From positions 39,175 to 103,174 of the forward strand of contig CAYQTE010000007.1 of the NCBI GenBank assembly GCA_964420285.1: a stretch of 64,000 nucleotides of DNA, given 5' to 3'. The notes beneath the pieces are model-generated. The model searched no databases. It was not told where the DNA came from and saw only the letters and a list, made by a program, of their open reading frames with translations. The DNA comes from CAYQTE01 sp964420285 (GTDB taxonomy: Bacteria > Planctomycetota > Phycisphaerae > Tepidisphaerales > Tepidisphaeraceae). The position numbers and the translations under genes were made by a program. Each line of letters begins with the position of its first letter. The stretch's first letter is position 1. This document shows, piece after piece, positions 26,768 through 36,700 of this stretch.

Positions 26768-27868
26768 ATGGAGTCACAAACCGGGGTAATCAGTCCAGAA
26801 GACGCACAAGGGCCGGAGCTGGCCGCCGACGAGTTGGCGGCGGTTCGGAAGCTCCAGCAGGGCTACAGCCAGATCAAGAGCGAACTGGCCAAGGTGATCG
26901 TGGGGCAGGAGGCGGTCATCGAGGAACTGCTCATCGGGCTGTTCTGTCGAGGGCATGCGCTTCTGGTGGGAGTTCCCGGCCTGGCCAAGACGCTGCTGAT
27001 ATCGACGCTGTCGCGAACGCTGGGACTGAGCTTCAACCGCATCCAGTTCACGCCGGACCTGATGCCATCCGATATCACCGGGACCGAAGTGATCGAAGAG
27101 GATAAATCGACGGGCTCGCGACAGCTCCGATTTGTACGCGGGCCGGTGTTCGCTAACGTCATTCTCGCCGATGAGATCAACCGTACTCCACCCAAGACGC
27201 AGGCGGCGCTGCTGGAGGCGATGCAAGAGCACCAGGTGACGGCCGGGGGTATGCAACACCGGCTGCCGCAGCCGTTCTTTGTGCTGGCGACGCAGAATCC
27301 GATCGAGCAGGAGGGGACGTATCCGCTCCCCGAGGCGCAGCTCGACCGGTTCATGTTCAACATCCAGGTCGGATATCCCAGCGAAGCCGAGGAGTTTGAA
27401 ATTGTCCGCCTGACAACGGCGATGCAGAAGGTGGAACTGCGGCACGTGCTGACCGGGGAAGAAGTGCTGTCGCTGCAGGAAATCGTGCGCAAGGTTCCGG
27501 CGGCGGAGCATGTGATTCGCTACGCACTGCAATTCACACGGCTGACACGGCGCGGCGAGGGCGTTTGCCCGGATTTCGTGAACGATTTCGTAAGCTGGGG
27601 CGCCGGGCCGAGGGCCAGCCAGTATCTCATCATCGCCGGCAAGGCGCGGGCGCTGCTCAAGGGCCGGTATCACGTCAGCCTCGAAGACATCCGGCAGGTG
27701 GCGCTGCCCGTGCTGCGGCATCGGATCGTGACCAACTTCAACGCCGAAGCCGAGGGCGTCAAGAGCGATCAGATCGTCAAACGGCTGATGGAGTTTATCC
27801 CGCGGCATCCGTACGAAGAGTTGGATCGGAACGCGGCGCGGGTACTCAAGGGCGAGCCGGCGGCGTGA
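26768..27868 (+). CDS. moxR: MoxR family AAA+ ATPase
   Basis: 366 residues from the ATG at 26768 behind AAGGAG. Seen: VGQEAVIEELLIGL, an altered Walker A GVPGLAKTLLIST (family-typical GVPGLAKT), Walker B VILADEINRTPPKTQAALLE, sensor 1 VLATQNPIEQEGTYPLPEAQ, and the arginine-finger/lid region QLDRFMFNI. MoxR ATPases act as chaperones that mature or remodel partner complexes carrying von Willebrand domains. It heads a same-strand cluster of DUF58, two VWA-type proteins and a large coiled-coil protein. Confidence 0.94.
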   Translation: MESQTGVISPEDAQGPELAADELAAVRKLQQGYSQIKSELAKVIVGQEAVIEELLIGLFCRGHALLVGVPGLAKTLLISTLSRTLGLSFNRIQFTPDLMPSDITGTEVIEEDKSTGSRQLRFVRGPVFANVILADEINRTPPKTQAALLEAMQEHQVTAGGMQHRLPQPFFVLATQNPIEQEGTYPLPEAQLDRFMFNIQVGYPSEAEEFEIVRLTTAMQKVELRHVLTGEEVLSLQEIVRKVPAAEHVIRYALQFTRLTRRGEGVCPDFVNDFVSWGAGPRASQYLIIAGKARALLKGRYHVSLEDIRQVALPVLRHRIVTNFNAEAEGVKSDQIVKRLMEFIPRHPYEELDRNAARVLKGEPAA

Positions 27869-27939
27869 GGGATGATCTGACAGTGCTCATCACTCGATTT
27901 AATTTGTCGAAGTCCGCAGGCGGCGGAATCAGGTGATCG

Positions 27940-28863
27940 ATGGCGGAAATCGCGACCGATTATCGAGCGTACCTCAATCCCAAGACGCTGGCGCGAATTG
28001 CCTCGCTGGATTTGCGTGCCCGCCTGATCGTCGAAGGGCTGATGACCGGCATGCACCGCTCGCCGTACCAGGGAATCAGCGTCGAATTCGCGCAGCACCG
28101 GCCGTATGTTCCCGGCGACGACACGCGGCACGTGGACTGGAAGGTCTTCGCCAAGACCGACAAGATCTATCTGAAACAGTATCAGGAAGAGACGAACCTG
28201 CACCTGATCTGCATCGTGGATGCCAGCGAGTCGATGGGCTATGGAACCGTCGGCGAGGTGGGCGCGCCATGGACAAAATACGATCACGCGACGGCCATCG
28301 CGGCGTCGCTGTCCTATCTGGCGATCCGGCAGCAGGATTCGGTGGGGCTGGCGATCTTCGACAACGATCTGCGGCGATATTTCAAGCCCAGCAGTTCGCC
28401 GGGGCAATGGAAGACCGTGACGCATGAATTGCAGATCGTGCCGCGGCTCAAGAAGACGAACATGGGGCGCGTGCTCAATCAACTGGCCGAGAAATTGGCG
28501 CACCGCAGCCTCCTGGTCATTCTGAGCGATTTCTTTGACGACATCGATTCCATTCGCTCGGGCTTGCGGCATCTGCGATTCCGCAAGCATGAGGTGATGG
28601 TGTTCCAGATACTGGACCCGGCCGAGTTGGAATTCCCGTTCCAGGACGTGACGATGTTCAAGGGATTGGAGGAAAGCGGCCAGTTGTTGACCGAGCCGCG
28701 ATCATTGCGCGACGGATACCTCGAGCAACTGGGGATGTTCACGGAAAAGATGAAGAAGATGTGCCGCGGAATGCACGTGGATTTCACGCGGATGGACAGC
28801 GGCCAGCCGTTGGACGTGACGCTCAGTGCGTTCTTGGCGGACCGGGCCGCGAGCATCAAATAG
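27940..28863 (+). CDS. DUF58 domain protein
   Basis: 307 residues. The DUF58 signature is clear: YQGISVEFAQHRPYVPGDDT, RHVDWKVFAKTDKIYLKQYQ, EETNLHLICIVDASESMGYG (a VWA-like DxSxS site), QQDSVGLAIFDNDLRRYF and LVILSDFFDDIDSIRSGLRH. DUF58 proteins accompany MoxR ATPases in many bacteria and are probably their substrates or adaptors. It lies 71 bases after moxR and 13 bases before the next gene. Confidence 0.92.
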   Translation: MAEIATDYRAYLNPKTLARIASLDLRARLIVEGLMTGMHRSPYQGISVEFAQHRPYVPGDDTRHVDWKVFAKTDKIYLKQYQEETNLHLICIVDASESMGYGTVGEVGAPWTKYDHATAIAASLSYLAIRQQDSVGLAIFDNDLRRYFKPSSSPGQWKTVTHELQIVPRLKKTNMGRVLNQLAEKLAHRSLLVILSDFFDDIDSIRSGLRHLRFRKHEVMVFQILDPAELEFPFQDVTMFKGLEESGQLLTEPRSLRDGYLEQLGMFTEKMKKMCRGMHVDFTRMDSGQPLDVTLSAFLADRAASIK

Positions 28864-28876
28864 CGGACGTGTGAGC

Positions 28877-31171
28877 ATGGACGTGATTCAGGCAAGCTGC
28901 GGGGCGGGGGCGCTGGGGCTGGGGTTCATTGCGCCCGCATTTGCCGTGGCGGGATTGTCGCTGGCGTCGATACCGATCATCATCCATTTCCTCAATCGGA
29001 GGCGATTCAAGACCGTGCGCTGGGCGGCGATGGAATTCCTGCTCAGTGCGATGCGCAAGAATCGACGGCGGCTTCGGTTTGAACAATGGCTTCTGCTGGC
29101 CATGCGATGCGCCATGCTGCTGCTGCTGGGATTGGCTCTGGCCCGGCCGATGGGATGCAGTTCCAATTCGCTGGCTGGTCTGATCGGGCGCGACAGCGGC
29201 GTGTATGTGCTGGTGATCGACAACAGTTGCTCGATGAGCTACGAGGCGGAGCGGCAGCAGGCGCACACGCAACTGGACCAGGCCAAACGGCTGGCGCACG
29301 ACTTTGTCGAGCGCCTCAGCGGCGGGCAGGCGGTGGCGCTGATCACGACGGCGAACCCGGCGACGGCGATCGTGGCGCCGCCGGCCTATGACCTCAAGGC
29401 CGCACAGGCGGCCATCGACCGTATCGAACAATCGTACGCCCCCTGCGATCTGGACGGCGCCCTGCAAAAGGCCAGGGATATCGCCGATTCCGATGCCGTC
29501 GCGCGCGAGCCCAACCGGCAACTGTGCCTCTTCACAGACGGCTCGCGGGCCACTTGGGCCGCGGGCACGGCCGAGGCGGTGAAGGCGAAATTCAAACTCA
29601 TGCCGGCCGCGTTTCCCGGTGGGATCACGCATTTCAATCTGGCCAAGCCGACGCAGTCGAATCTGTCGGTCCTGGAACTGACGCACGAGGGGAAACTGGT
29701 CACGACGTTTTTCGGCACGGCTCTGGATGCCGATGCGCGGAGCTTCGGGCCGCCGGAGGATGTGCAACTTCAGTGGCAGTTGGACAACCAGACGCTGGCG
29801 GGGTCGGGTTCGATGCATCTGGACCTGGCCAGGCCGCAATTGCGGCAGGCGCACGTCGATATCAAGCAGGGCGGGCCGCACGTGCTGAGCTTGACGGTGC
29901 TTCCGCACGATCGGATGAAGACCGACGACACGCGCTACCTGGTTATTAACGCCGAGCCAAGCGTGAAAACGCTGATAGTCGAAGGCGAACATCAACTGGC
30001 GGCGCTGGGCGGGTCGGGAGCGTTTCTGCGCACGGCGCTGGCGCCCAAGAGCGCGGCGTCGCCGGGCGGCGAAGCCGCGGCGGCGGCCAGCTATGTCGCG
30101 CCGGACGAAATCAGCGACCTGGAATTGCCCGGCAAGGTGCTCGGAGATTATCGCGCCGTCGCCCTGTGCGATGTCGGGCAGGTCAGCGAGTCCGAGGCCG
30201 ATCAGCTTCAACATTACGTCGAATCCGGCGGGGCGCTGCTGGTTTTCATGGGCGATTCCGTGTCGGCCGAGCGATACAATTCCGTCCTCTACCCGCGACA
30301 CCTGATTCCCGGGCCGCTGACCCGGCGCGTGAGCGTCGGCTCGGAGCAACGAGGGTATCGCCTGAATTTCCAGCCCGAAGGCGTCGTCAATCCGATCCTG
30401 GGCGACTTTGCCCACGTGGCCAATTCCGGCCTGGACACCGCACAGGTGTATACATACTGGCAGCTCGTTCTGCCGGCGGATTCAAAGGCGCAGCGGGTGC
30501 TCGATTTTGCGTCGCCGGCGACAAGCCAGCCGGCCGGCGAGGCCGTGGCGTCCGGCGCGGCAACAGCGCTCGACCCGGCGATCACGCTGCATTCGATCGG
30601 GGCCGGGCAGGTGATGTTCTTCGCGACCAGTGCCGATCCGACGTGGACGAATCTGCCGGCAAAACCGGCGTACGTGACGCTCATGCACGACCTGTTGCTC
30701 GGGACGATCAGCGGCGACGACGCCTGGATGAACCGGACGGTGGGCGATCGCCTGACCGTGCCGGCGAACATGGGACTCTCGGTCGCGCCGACGATGACCG
30801 ATGCCGACGGTCGCGATGTGGTGATGGAATCGGCCAACGGAACCTATGCCAGCCCTCCGCTGCAAAAGCCGGGCTTGTATACGCTCAAGATGGGAGATCG
30901 CTCGGTGCCGATTGCAGTGAACGTGGACGCGCCGGCGGTGGCCGATCTGCGGCCGCTCGACGATTCGCAGCTTTTGTCCTCGATGGGAGGCGTCGGTGTT
31001 CGTCTGGTCGGCGATCAATTGCCGCCACGTGATGAAACGGAACAGGACGCTCTGGGCCGGGATATGGAATGGGGTCTGATGGCGGCGCTGCTGGTGGTTG
31101 TCGCCCTGGAATGCTTCCTGGCGATGCGGTTTGGCCATTACCGCCGCGGCGTCGCGGTCGAAGGCGCGTGA
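28877..31171 (+). CDS. BatA-like membrane protein with von Willebrand domain
   Basis: 764 residues from the ATG at 28877. The N-terminal BatA domain has PAFAVAGLSLASIPIIIHFL, then NRRRFKTVRWAAMEFLLSAM, and a second membrane helix LLAMRCAMLLLLGLALARPM. A VWA domain follows with MIDAS YVLVIDNSCSMSYEA (DxSxS) and LCLFTDGSRATW. The middle has a class I amidotransferase-like fold, then a C-terminal helix GLMAALLVVVALECFLAMRF. It probably sits in the inner membrane with most of the chain outside the cytoplasm. It overlaps nothing and ends 8 bases before the next gene. Confidence 0.86.
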   Translation: MDVIQASCGAGALGLGFIAPAFAVAGLSLASIPIIIHFLNRRRFKTVRWAAMEFLLSAMRKNRRRLRFEQWLLLAMRCAMLLLLGLALARPMGCSSNSLAGLIGRDSGVYVLVIDNSCSMSYEAERQQAHTQLDQAKRLAHDFVERLSGGQAVALITTANPATAIVAPPAYDLKAAQAAIDRIEQSYAPCDLDGALQKARDIADSDAVAREPNRQLCLFTDGSRATWAAGTAEAVKAKFKLMPAAFPGGITHFNLAKPTQSNLSVLELTHEGKLVTTFFGTALDADARSFGPPEDVQLQWQLDNQTLAGSGSMHLDLARPQLRQAHVDIKQGGPHVLSLTVLPHDRMKTDDTRYLVINAEPSVKTLIVEGEHQLAALGGSGAFLRTALAPKSAASPGGEAAAAASYVAPDEISDLELPGKVLGDYRAVALCDVGQVSESEADQLQHYVESGGALLVFMGDSVSAERYNSVLYPRHLIPGPLTRRVSVGSEQRGYRLNFQPEGVVNPILGDFAHVANSGLDTAQVYTYWQLVLPADSKAQRVLDFASPATSQPAGEAVASGAATALDPAITLHSIGAGQVMFFATSADPTWTNLPAKPAYVTLMHDLLLGTISGDDAWMNRTVGDRLTVPANMGLSVAPTMTDADGRDVVMESANGTYASPPLQKPGLYTLKMGDRSVPIAVNVDAPAVADLRPLDDSQLLSSMGGVGVRLVGDQLPPRDETEQDALGRDMEWGLMAALLVVVALECFLAMRFGHYRRGVAVEGA

Positions 31172-31179
31172 GAGTAACG

Positions 31180-33666
31180 ATGCAACGGTTGATGGAAATC
31201 CTGCTCGGTCTTCACAAGGGCTTTCTCGGCCGCAACGGGGATTATTCGACCACGTTTAACCCGGCCTGGCCGTGGCAGGACCATATCGGCGCGACGTTCT
31301 GGAACGTCGCGGTTTCACTGGCGGCGTTGTTCGTGGTGATCTACGTCTACCGCCGCGAAGGTGGCGGCCGGCCGATTCGCGTCGCACTGGGTATCGTGCG
31401 CGCCACACTGCTTGCCCTTTTGATCGTGCTGTTGAACCGTCCGGCGCTGACATTGGAACAGGTGCATCGCGAGCCGTCGGAACTGGCGATCATGGTGGAT
31501 GACAGCATGAGCATGACGGTGAAGGACGCCGTGGCCGTCGGCAATTCGGGCCCGGCCACGCGGACGACCAGGCCGACGACGGCGGCGGTGGGCAGCGCCG
31601 CGGGAACAGGCGGGAACGAATCGCGGTTCGACCAGGCGTTGCATCTTCTGAGCGACAACGACGCCAAGCTCCTTCGCGACCTGGCGGCCAGGCACACGAT
31701 TCATATCTATCGCTTCGATCGCGACGCACAGGCCGTCTACACCGTCAGCGGCGCCGATCCGGACAATCCGACGGCCCCCAATCCGTCGGTGCAGGCCGCG
31801 ACGGAAGCTCTGGCGAAGGTGCAGGTGCTGGGTCAATCGACGCAGGTCTTGGCCAGCGTCAAGACGGTGATGGACGATTTGCAGTCGCAGCACGTGGCGG
31901 GCGTGGTGGTGCTGACCGACGGCCGCGATTCGCCGCCGGAAGCCAACGCTCCGGCACTTAACGCACTGAAGGATTTCGGCGTTGGCGTCTGGACCGTGCC
32001 GCTGGGATCAAACCAGCCGGCGAGGAATATCGCGGTCACGGCCGTTGATCTGGAGTCCAGCGCTTTCATGAACGATCTGACCGACGTGAAGGTGACGCTG
32101 CGTGCCACCGGGTATGAGCCGAACCATTCGGTGACGCTCGATCTGAAGGACAAGAAGACCGGCAAGCCGCTGGTGGACGACATCGGCAAGCCGATCGTCA
32201 AACAGGTGATTGTTCCGGATGATCAGCCGTTTACCACGGAGATTCAATTCAAGCCTCGAGCGGTCGGCACGCTCGATTTGATCGTCGAGGCGGTTCCGCA
32301 GCCGGGCGAGACCAACGAAGAGGACAACGTCCGCTACGCGCAGGTGGAGGTGTTGGACACGAAGATCGCGGTGCTGTACGTCGACGGATATCCGCGATGG
32401 GATTACCGCTACCTGAAGAACGCCCTTGTGCGCGACAAGACCGTGACGGTCAGTTGCCTGTTGACCAGCGCCGACACATCGTTCATACAGGAGGGGACTC
32501 GCCCCATCACGCGATTCCCCGAAACGATGGACGAGCTGATGAATTACGACGTGGTGCTGTTCGGCGATGTCGATCCCCGGCAGTTTACCGACGCCCAGCT
32601 TCAGCTTGTGAGCGATTTCGTGGCTCAGAAGGGCGCCGGCTTCGGCATGGTGGCCGGGCCCAAATGGTCGCCGTCGAGCTATCGAAATACGCCGTTGGAG
32701 GCACTGCTGCCCGTCACCATCGCCGGAACGCAGGCCGAGGACGACGATTCGACGGCGATCACGGCCGGTTTCCGGCCGGTGCTGACGCCGGCGGGGGAAG
32801 AGTCGTCCATCTATCGCTTTTTTGCCGATCGAACCAAAAACGAGCAATTTGTCCGCAACGATCTGCCCGCATTGTTCTGGTATTGCCGGGGGATAGCTGT
32901 GAAACCGGGCGTGGGCGAGGTGTACGCGGAACACCCCAGCGACCTCGGCCCCGATGGGCGCAAGGCGCCGATCCTGGTTGTGGGTCGATACATGGAAGGA
33001 AGAACATTGTTTTCGGCCATCGACGATAGCTGGCGCTGGCGCTTCTATACCGGCGAGTCCATCTTCGACGCCTATTGGGTGCAGCAGCTTCGATACCTGG
33101 CCCGCGGGCGGAAGCTCGGTCAGCGCAAGCTGACTTTCGCCGCCGACCAGCCCGCGTACGAACTGGGCCAGACCGTGACTCTGCGGGCGCGGGCGCTGTC
33201 TCCGGCGGTTCAATTGGAACTTCCGGACCAGATCGCCGTCCAAATACTCGATGAGAAGGGCCAGGTAGTCCGTCGGCAGATGATGACCCGCCAGCCGGGC
33301 CAGGGCGATTTGTTCGTCGGGGCGTTTACGGCCGACCGCGTCGGCCACCTGACGGCCCAGTTGCCCGCGGCGGCGGCCGATGTGGATTCGATGCAGGTGC
33401 CGCTGGAAGTCATCGTGCCGAGGCTTGAACTGTCTGATCCGACGGTGGATCGGCGGCTGCTGGCCAATTTGTCGGGTTTGTCGGGCCTGGGAAAAATTGT
33501 GGAACCGGCCGATGCCGCCACGCAGTTGCCGCTTATTCCCAGCGCTGCGCGGGTCATTCCGGTGGACACCAGTGTGCCCATCTGGAGCGCGCCGCTGGCC
33601 ATGGCGCTGTTTGTGCTTCTGATTACGGTCGAGTGGATCTTGAGGAAAGCGTACGGGATGGTGTGA
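31180..33666 (+). CDS. VWA/glutamine-amidotransferase-like membrane protein
   Basis: 828 residues from the ATG at 31180. Two N-terminal helices (ATFWNVAVSLAALFVVIYVY and VALGIVRATLLALLIVLLNR) precede a VWA domain with ELAIMVDDSMSMTVKDA (DxSxS) and VAGVVVLTDGRDSPPEAN. CARDB-like and class I amidotransferase-like parts follow (AVLYVDGYPRWDYRYLKNAL, MNYDVVLFGDVDPRQF, GFGMVAGPKWSPSS), then a late helix LAMALFVLLITVEWILRKAY. The active-site Cys of true amidotransferases is not seen. Planctomycetes often encode this protein beside BatA-like genes. Confidence 0.84.
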   Translation: MQRLMEILLGLHKGFLGRNGDYSTTFNPAWPWQDHIGATFWNVAVSLAALFVVIYVYRREGGGRPIRVALGIVRATLLALLIVLLNRPALTLEQVHREPSELAIMVDDSMSMTVKDAVAVGNSGPATRTTRPTTAAVGSAAGTGGNESRFDQALHLLSDNDAKLLRDLAARHTIHIYRFDRDAQAVYTVSGADPDNPTAPNPSVQAATEALAKVQVLGQSTQVLASVKTVMDDLQSQHVAGVVVLTDGRDSPPEANAPALNALKDFGVGVWTVPLGSNQPARNIAVTAVDLESSAFMNDLTDVKVTLRATGYEPNHSVTLDLKDKKTGKPLVDDIGKPIVKQVIVPDDQPFTTEIQFKPRAVGTLDLIVEAVPQPGETNEEDNVRYAQVEVLDTKIAVLYVDGYPRWDYRYLKNALVRDKTVTVSCLLTSADTSFIQEGTRPITRFPETMDELMNYDVVLFGDVDPRQFTDAQLQLVSDFVAQKGAGFGMVAGPKWSPSSYRNTPLEALLPVTIAGTQAEDDDSTAITAGFRPVLTPAGEESSIYRFFADRTKNEQFVRNDLPALFWYCRGIAVKPGVGEVYAEHPSDLGPDGRKAPILVVGRYMEGRTLFSAIDDSWRWRFYTGESIFDAYWVQQLRYLARGRKLGQRKLTFAADQPAYELGQTVTLRARALSPAVQLELPDQIAVQILDEKGQVVRRQMMTRQPGQGDLFVGAFTADRVGHLTAQLPAAAADVDSMQVPLEVIVPRLELSDPTVDRRLLANLSGLSGLGKIVEPADAATQLPLIPSAARVIPVDTSVPIWSAPLAMALFVLLITVEWILRKAYGMV

Positions 33667-33759
33667 TTTCCAATGGATAATTGATAATGGACAAGGAATA
33701 ATGGGAAGCGTGATCGGGGTGCCGATGATCTGGGCAGCCGGCTTTCTTGGGAGGTCTTT

Positions 33760-36700
33760 ATGGCAGGACCACTGATGCGTTCGCTGGAAGCGGTTCGGCG
33801 TCGAACCCGCGTTCTGGCCGTGACGTTCGGGGCGGCGCTGGCGGTGTCGGCGGCCGTCGGGCTGCTGGTGGTGACGGTGGCGGCGGATTACCTCCTGGAC
33901 CTGTCTCCGGCGGCGCGTGTGTTCCTGATGCTGCTGGCTTTGGCAGGGTTGGGTGCGGTGGCGGTGCGCCAGGTGATTTGGCCGCTGATCGCGCGACTCA
34001 GTCTCCGTGATATCGCCGGTCGGCTGGAGTCGACATTCCCGCAATTTGAAGATCGCCTTTCGAGCACAGTGAGCTTTGTACAGTCGCCGCGGGTGGATGG
34101 CTCGGACGGGATGAAGCGACAGGTGATTGCGCAGGCGACCGCGCTGGCCGGAAAAGTGAACCTCAACGATGCCCTCTCGGTTGCCCCGGTGGTGAAATCG
34201 GGCCTTAGCGCCATGATGGCGCTGGGAGCGGCCGTGCTATTGGCGGTGGCTGTGGGCGGGCCGTATCGGCACATTATCGCGTCGCGCCTCTTGAGCCCGT
34301 TTTCAGGCACAGCCTGGCCGCGCAGTGTGGAAATCGGGCCGGTTGATGTGCCGGCTCGCGTGCCGGTCGGGCAGCGGATCGACCTGCACATGAAGTTGCT
34401 CAAGGGCGACAAGCCCTCGATGCAGGCAACCGTGTTCTACCAATATGGCAATGGCCCGGTGATGAAGGAACTCATGGGCCGGACCGAGGACGGCGGATTC
34501 GCCGCGTCGCTGGATGCGCGGGCGGGTGAATCGGCCAACGAAACGCTGAAAGTCTGGCTCAAGGCCGGCGATGACCAGAAAAATCTGGCTCCGGTAACTG
34601 TGGTGCGGCGGCTGGCGATCACCGCTGTTCAGGCCGCGATAACGCCTCCGGCGTATGCGAAACTTCCCAGCACGCCTGTCGACCTGACGCAACGGCCGGC
34701 GACGATCGTGCAGGGGTCGAAGGTGGTGTTGCAGGTGCAATTCAACAAGCCACTGGCGGAAGGCAATTCCGTATCGCTGGAGCCGATTGAGGCTCCGACG
34801 ACGGCGCCGTCGCCGGTAGTCGGTCCAATGATATGGCGAATCGACAATTCGACATCGGCCGCCGCCGGCGGCTGGATCGCGACGGCGACCATGTCGCCCG
34901 ATCGCTCGATGCGATTCCACGTTCGCGCCACCGACGCCGACGGGTTCTCGAACAACGCCCTTGAGGAATACGAACTGATCGTGCGGCCCGATCAAATGCC
35001 CAGCGTGCAGATCGAGAGTCCGCAACGCAATCAGGAATGCACGCCCGTGGCGGTGGTCCCGCTGTCGGTGACGGCTCAGGATGATTTTGGGATCGACCGC
35101 ATGGAGCTTCGGATCGACCGCGCGGCGCCCAACGTGAATCACTGGAGCATTCCGCTCGTGGCCGGTGGCGATGCCGCCAGCGGCTCGACGTGGTCGATGC
35201 TCGATGCGACCGGCGATGTGCGCCGATTCCGCGATCAATACTCCTGGGATCTGGCGAACATGCCTCCGCAGGCGGTGGCCGGCGGGCCGGCGACACGCCC
35301 TGTCCTTCAGCCCGGCGATGTGCTGGATTTCCATGTCCAGGTTCTGGACAACTACGAACTGAACGGCCAGCGGCACGACTGGGTCGCCAGTTCGCATCTG
35401 GCCATCACCATCGTCAGCCAGGAGGATTTCGCCAAATCCATCAGCGACCAGCTTCACAATCTCGCCAGTCAGGCCGCCGATCTCAAGACCCGTCAGGACA
35501 GCATCCGCTCCGAGACGGACAATCTGCGCAAGGACACAACCGGCAAGCCGGAGTTCAGTGCCGCCGACCGCGCCGTGGGCCAGCGGCTGGCGTCGGAACA
35601 AAGCGCCGCCGCGGCCGAGGCCAAGCAACTGGCCGCAAAGTTGTCCGAAATTCTCGACCGCATGGATGAGAACCATTCAACGGCCACGGAATTGGAACAA
35701 TCCGCCAAGGATGCCAACACGATCCTGAACAACGCGGCGGAGAACCCGATGAAAGGCGCCGCCGCCCAGATCGGTCAGGCCAGGGACGCCAAGGCCCCGC
35801 AGCCGCAGTCGCCGGCAACGCAGCCGTCGGCCGCGCAAACCAAGCAGGCCGCCGACGCCCGCGAGGCGCAGCTTAACCAAGCCGAATCGAACCAGGCCGA
35901 CGCTTCCGATCAACTGGCCAAGGCCACCGACAAGCTCGGCAACGTCGGCACGCTCGGCCAGATGATCGACCGCATCGCCTCGGATTTGCAGCGGCAGGAG
36001 AAGCTCAGCGCCGACACGCAGAATCTCGGCCGTAATAATCTCGGCAAGAAGCCCAGCGAAATGTCGCCACAGGATCAGAAAGACCTGGCGACCACCGCCA
36101 AGAATCAATCCGACCTGAGCAAGCAGACCGATCAGGATCTCAAGGAGATCGCCAAGAACGGCCAGGCGATGAAGCCGACCGATCCTGACACCGCCAAGAG
36201 CATGCAGGACGCCGCCGATGCCGGCCAGCAGGCCAACGTGCCGGGGTCGATGCAGCAGGCGTCCGACGCGGCCAGCCAGAATCAGCAGAGCACCGCGCAG
36301 TCGGCGCAGCGGCAGGCCGAGCTGGGCCTGCAGATCGTTCTGAACAATCTGCGCGAAGCGCAGAAGCGCCAGCTCGAGGAACTCAGCCGCAAGCTCGAAG
36401 GCCTGCAGAAAGACGTGGCCGGGCTGATTGTCCAGCAGGCGGGGCACAACCTGGATGATCTGCGCCTCCAAGGCGCTGGCGCCCTGGCCAAGATGGACGC
36501 GAAGCTGGTGGCGGACATGATGGCCGACGCCAATCGCACCACCGCCCAGCAGCCGCCGGTCCCGGAATTGGACAGGCTCATCTCCTTGCAGGAACAGACT
36601 GAGCGCAACACGCGCGACGTGGCCAAGACCGCCAGTGCTCTCCCGCAGGGCGCCGATGCCTCCGCGAAACTGTCGCGGGCCGCCGAGAAGATGCAGCGGG

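Noticed and set aside
32008..34044. 678-residue minus-strand frame
   Set aside because: Spans two well-supported plus-strand genes and reads as low-complexity His/Arg/Gln sequence.
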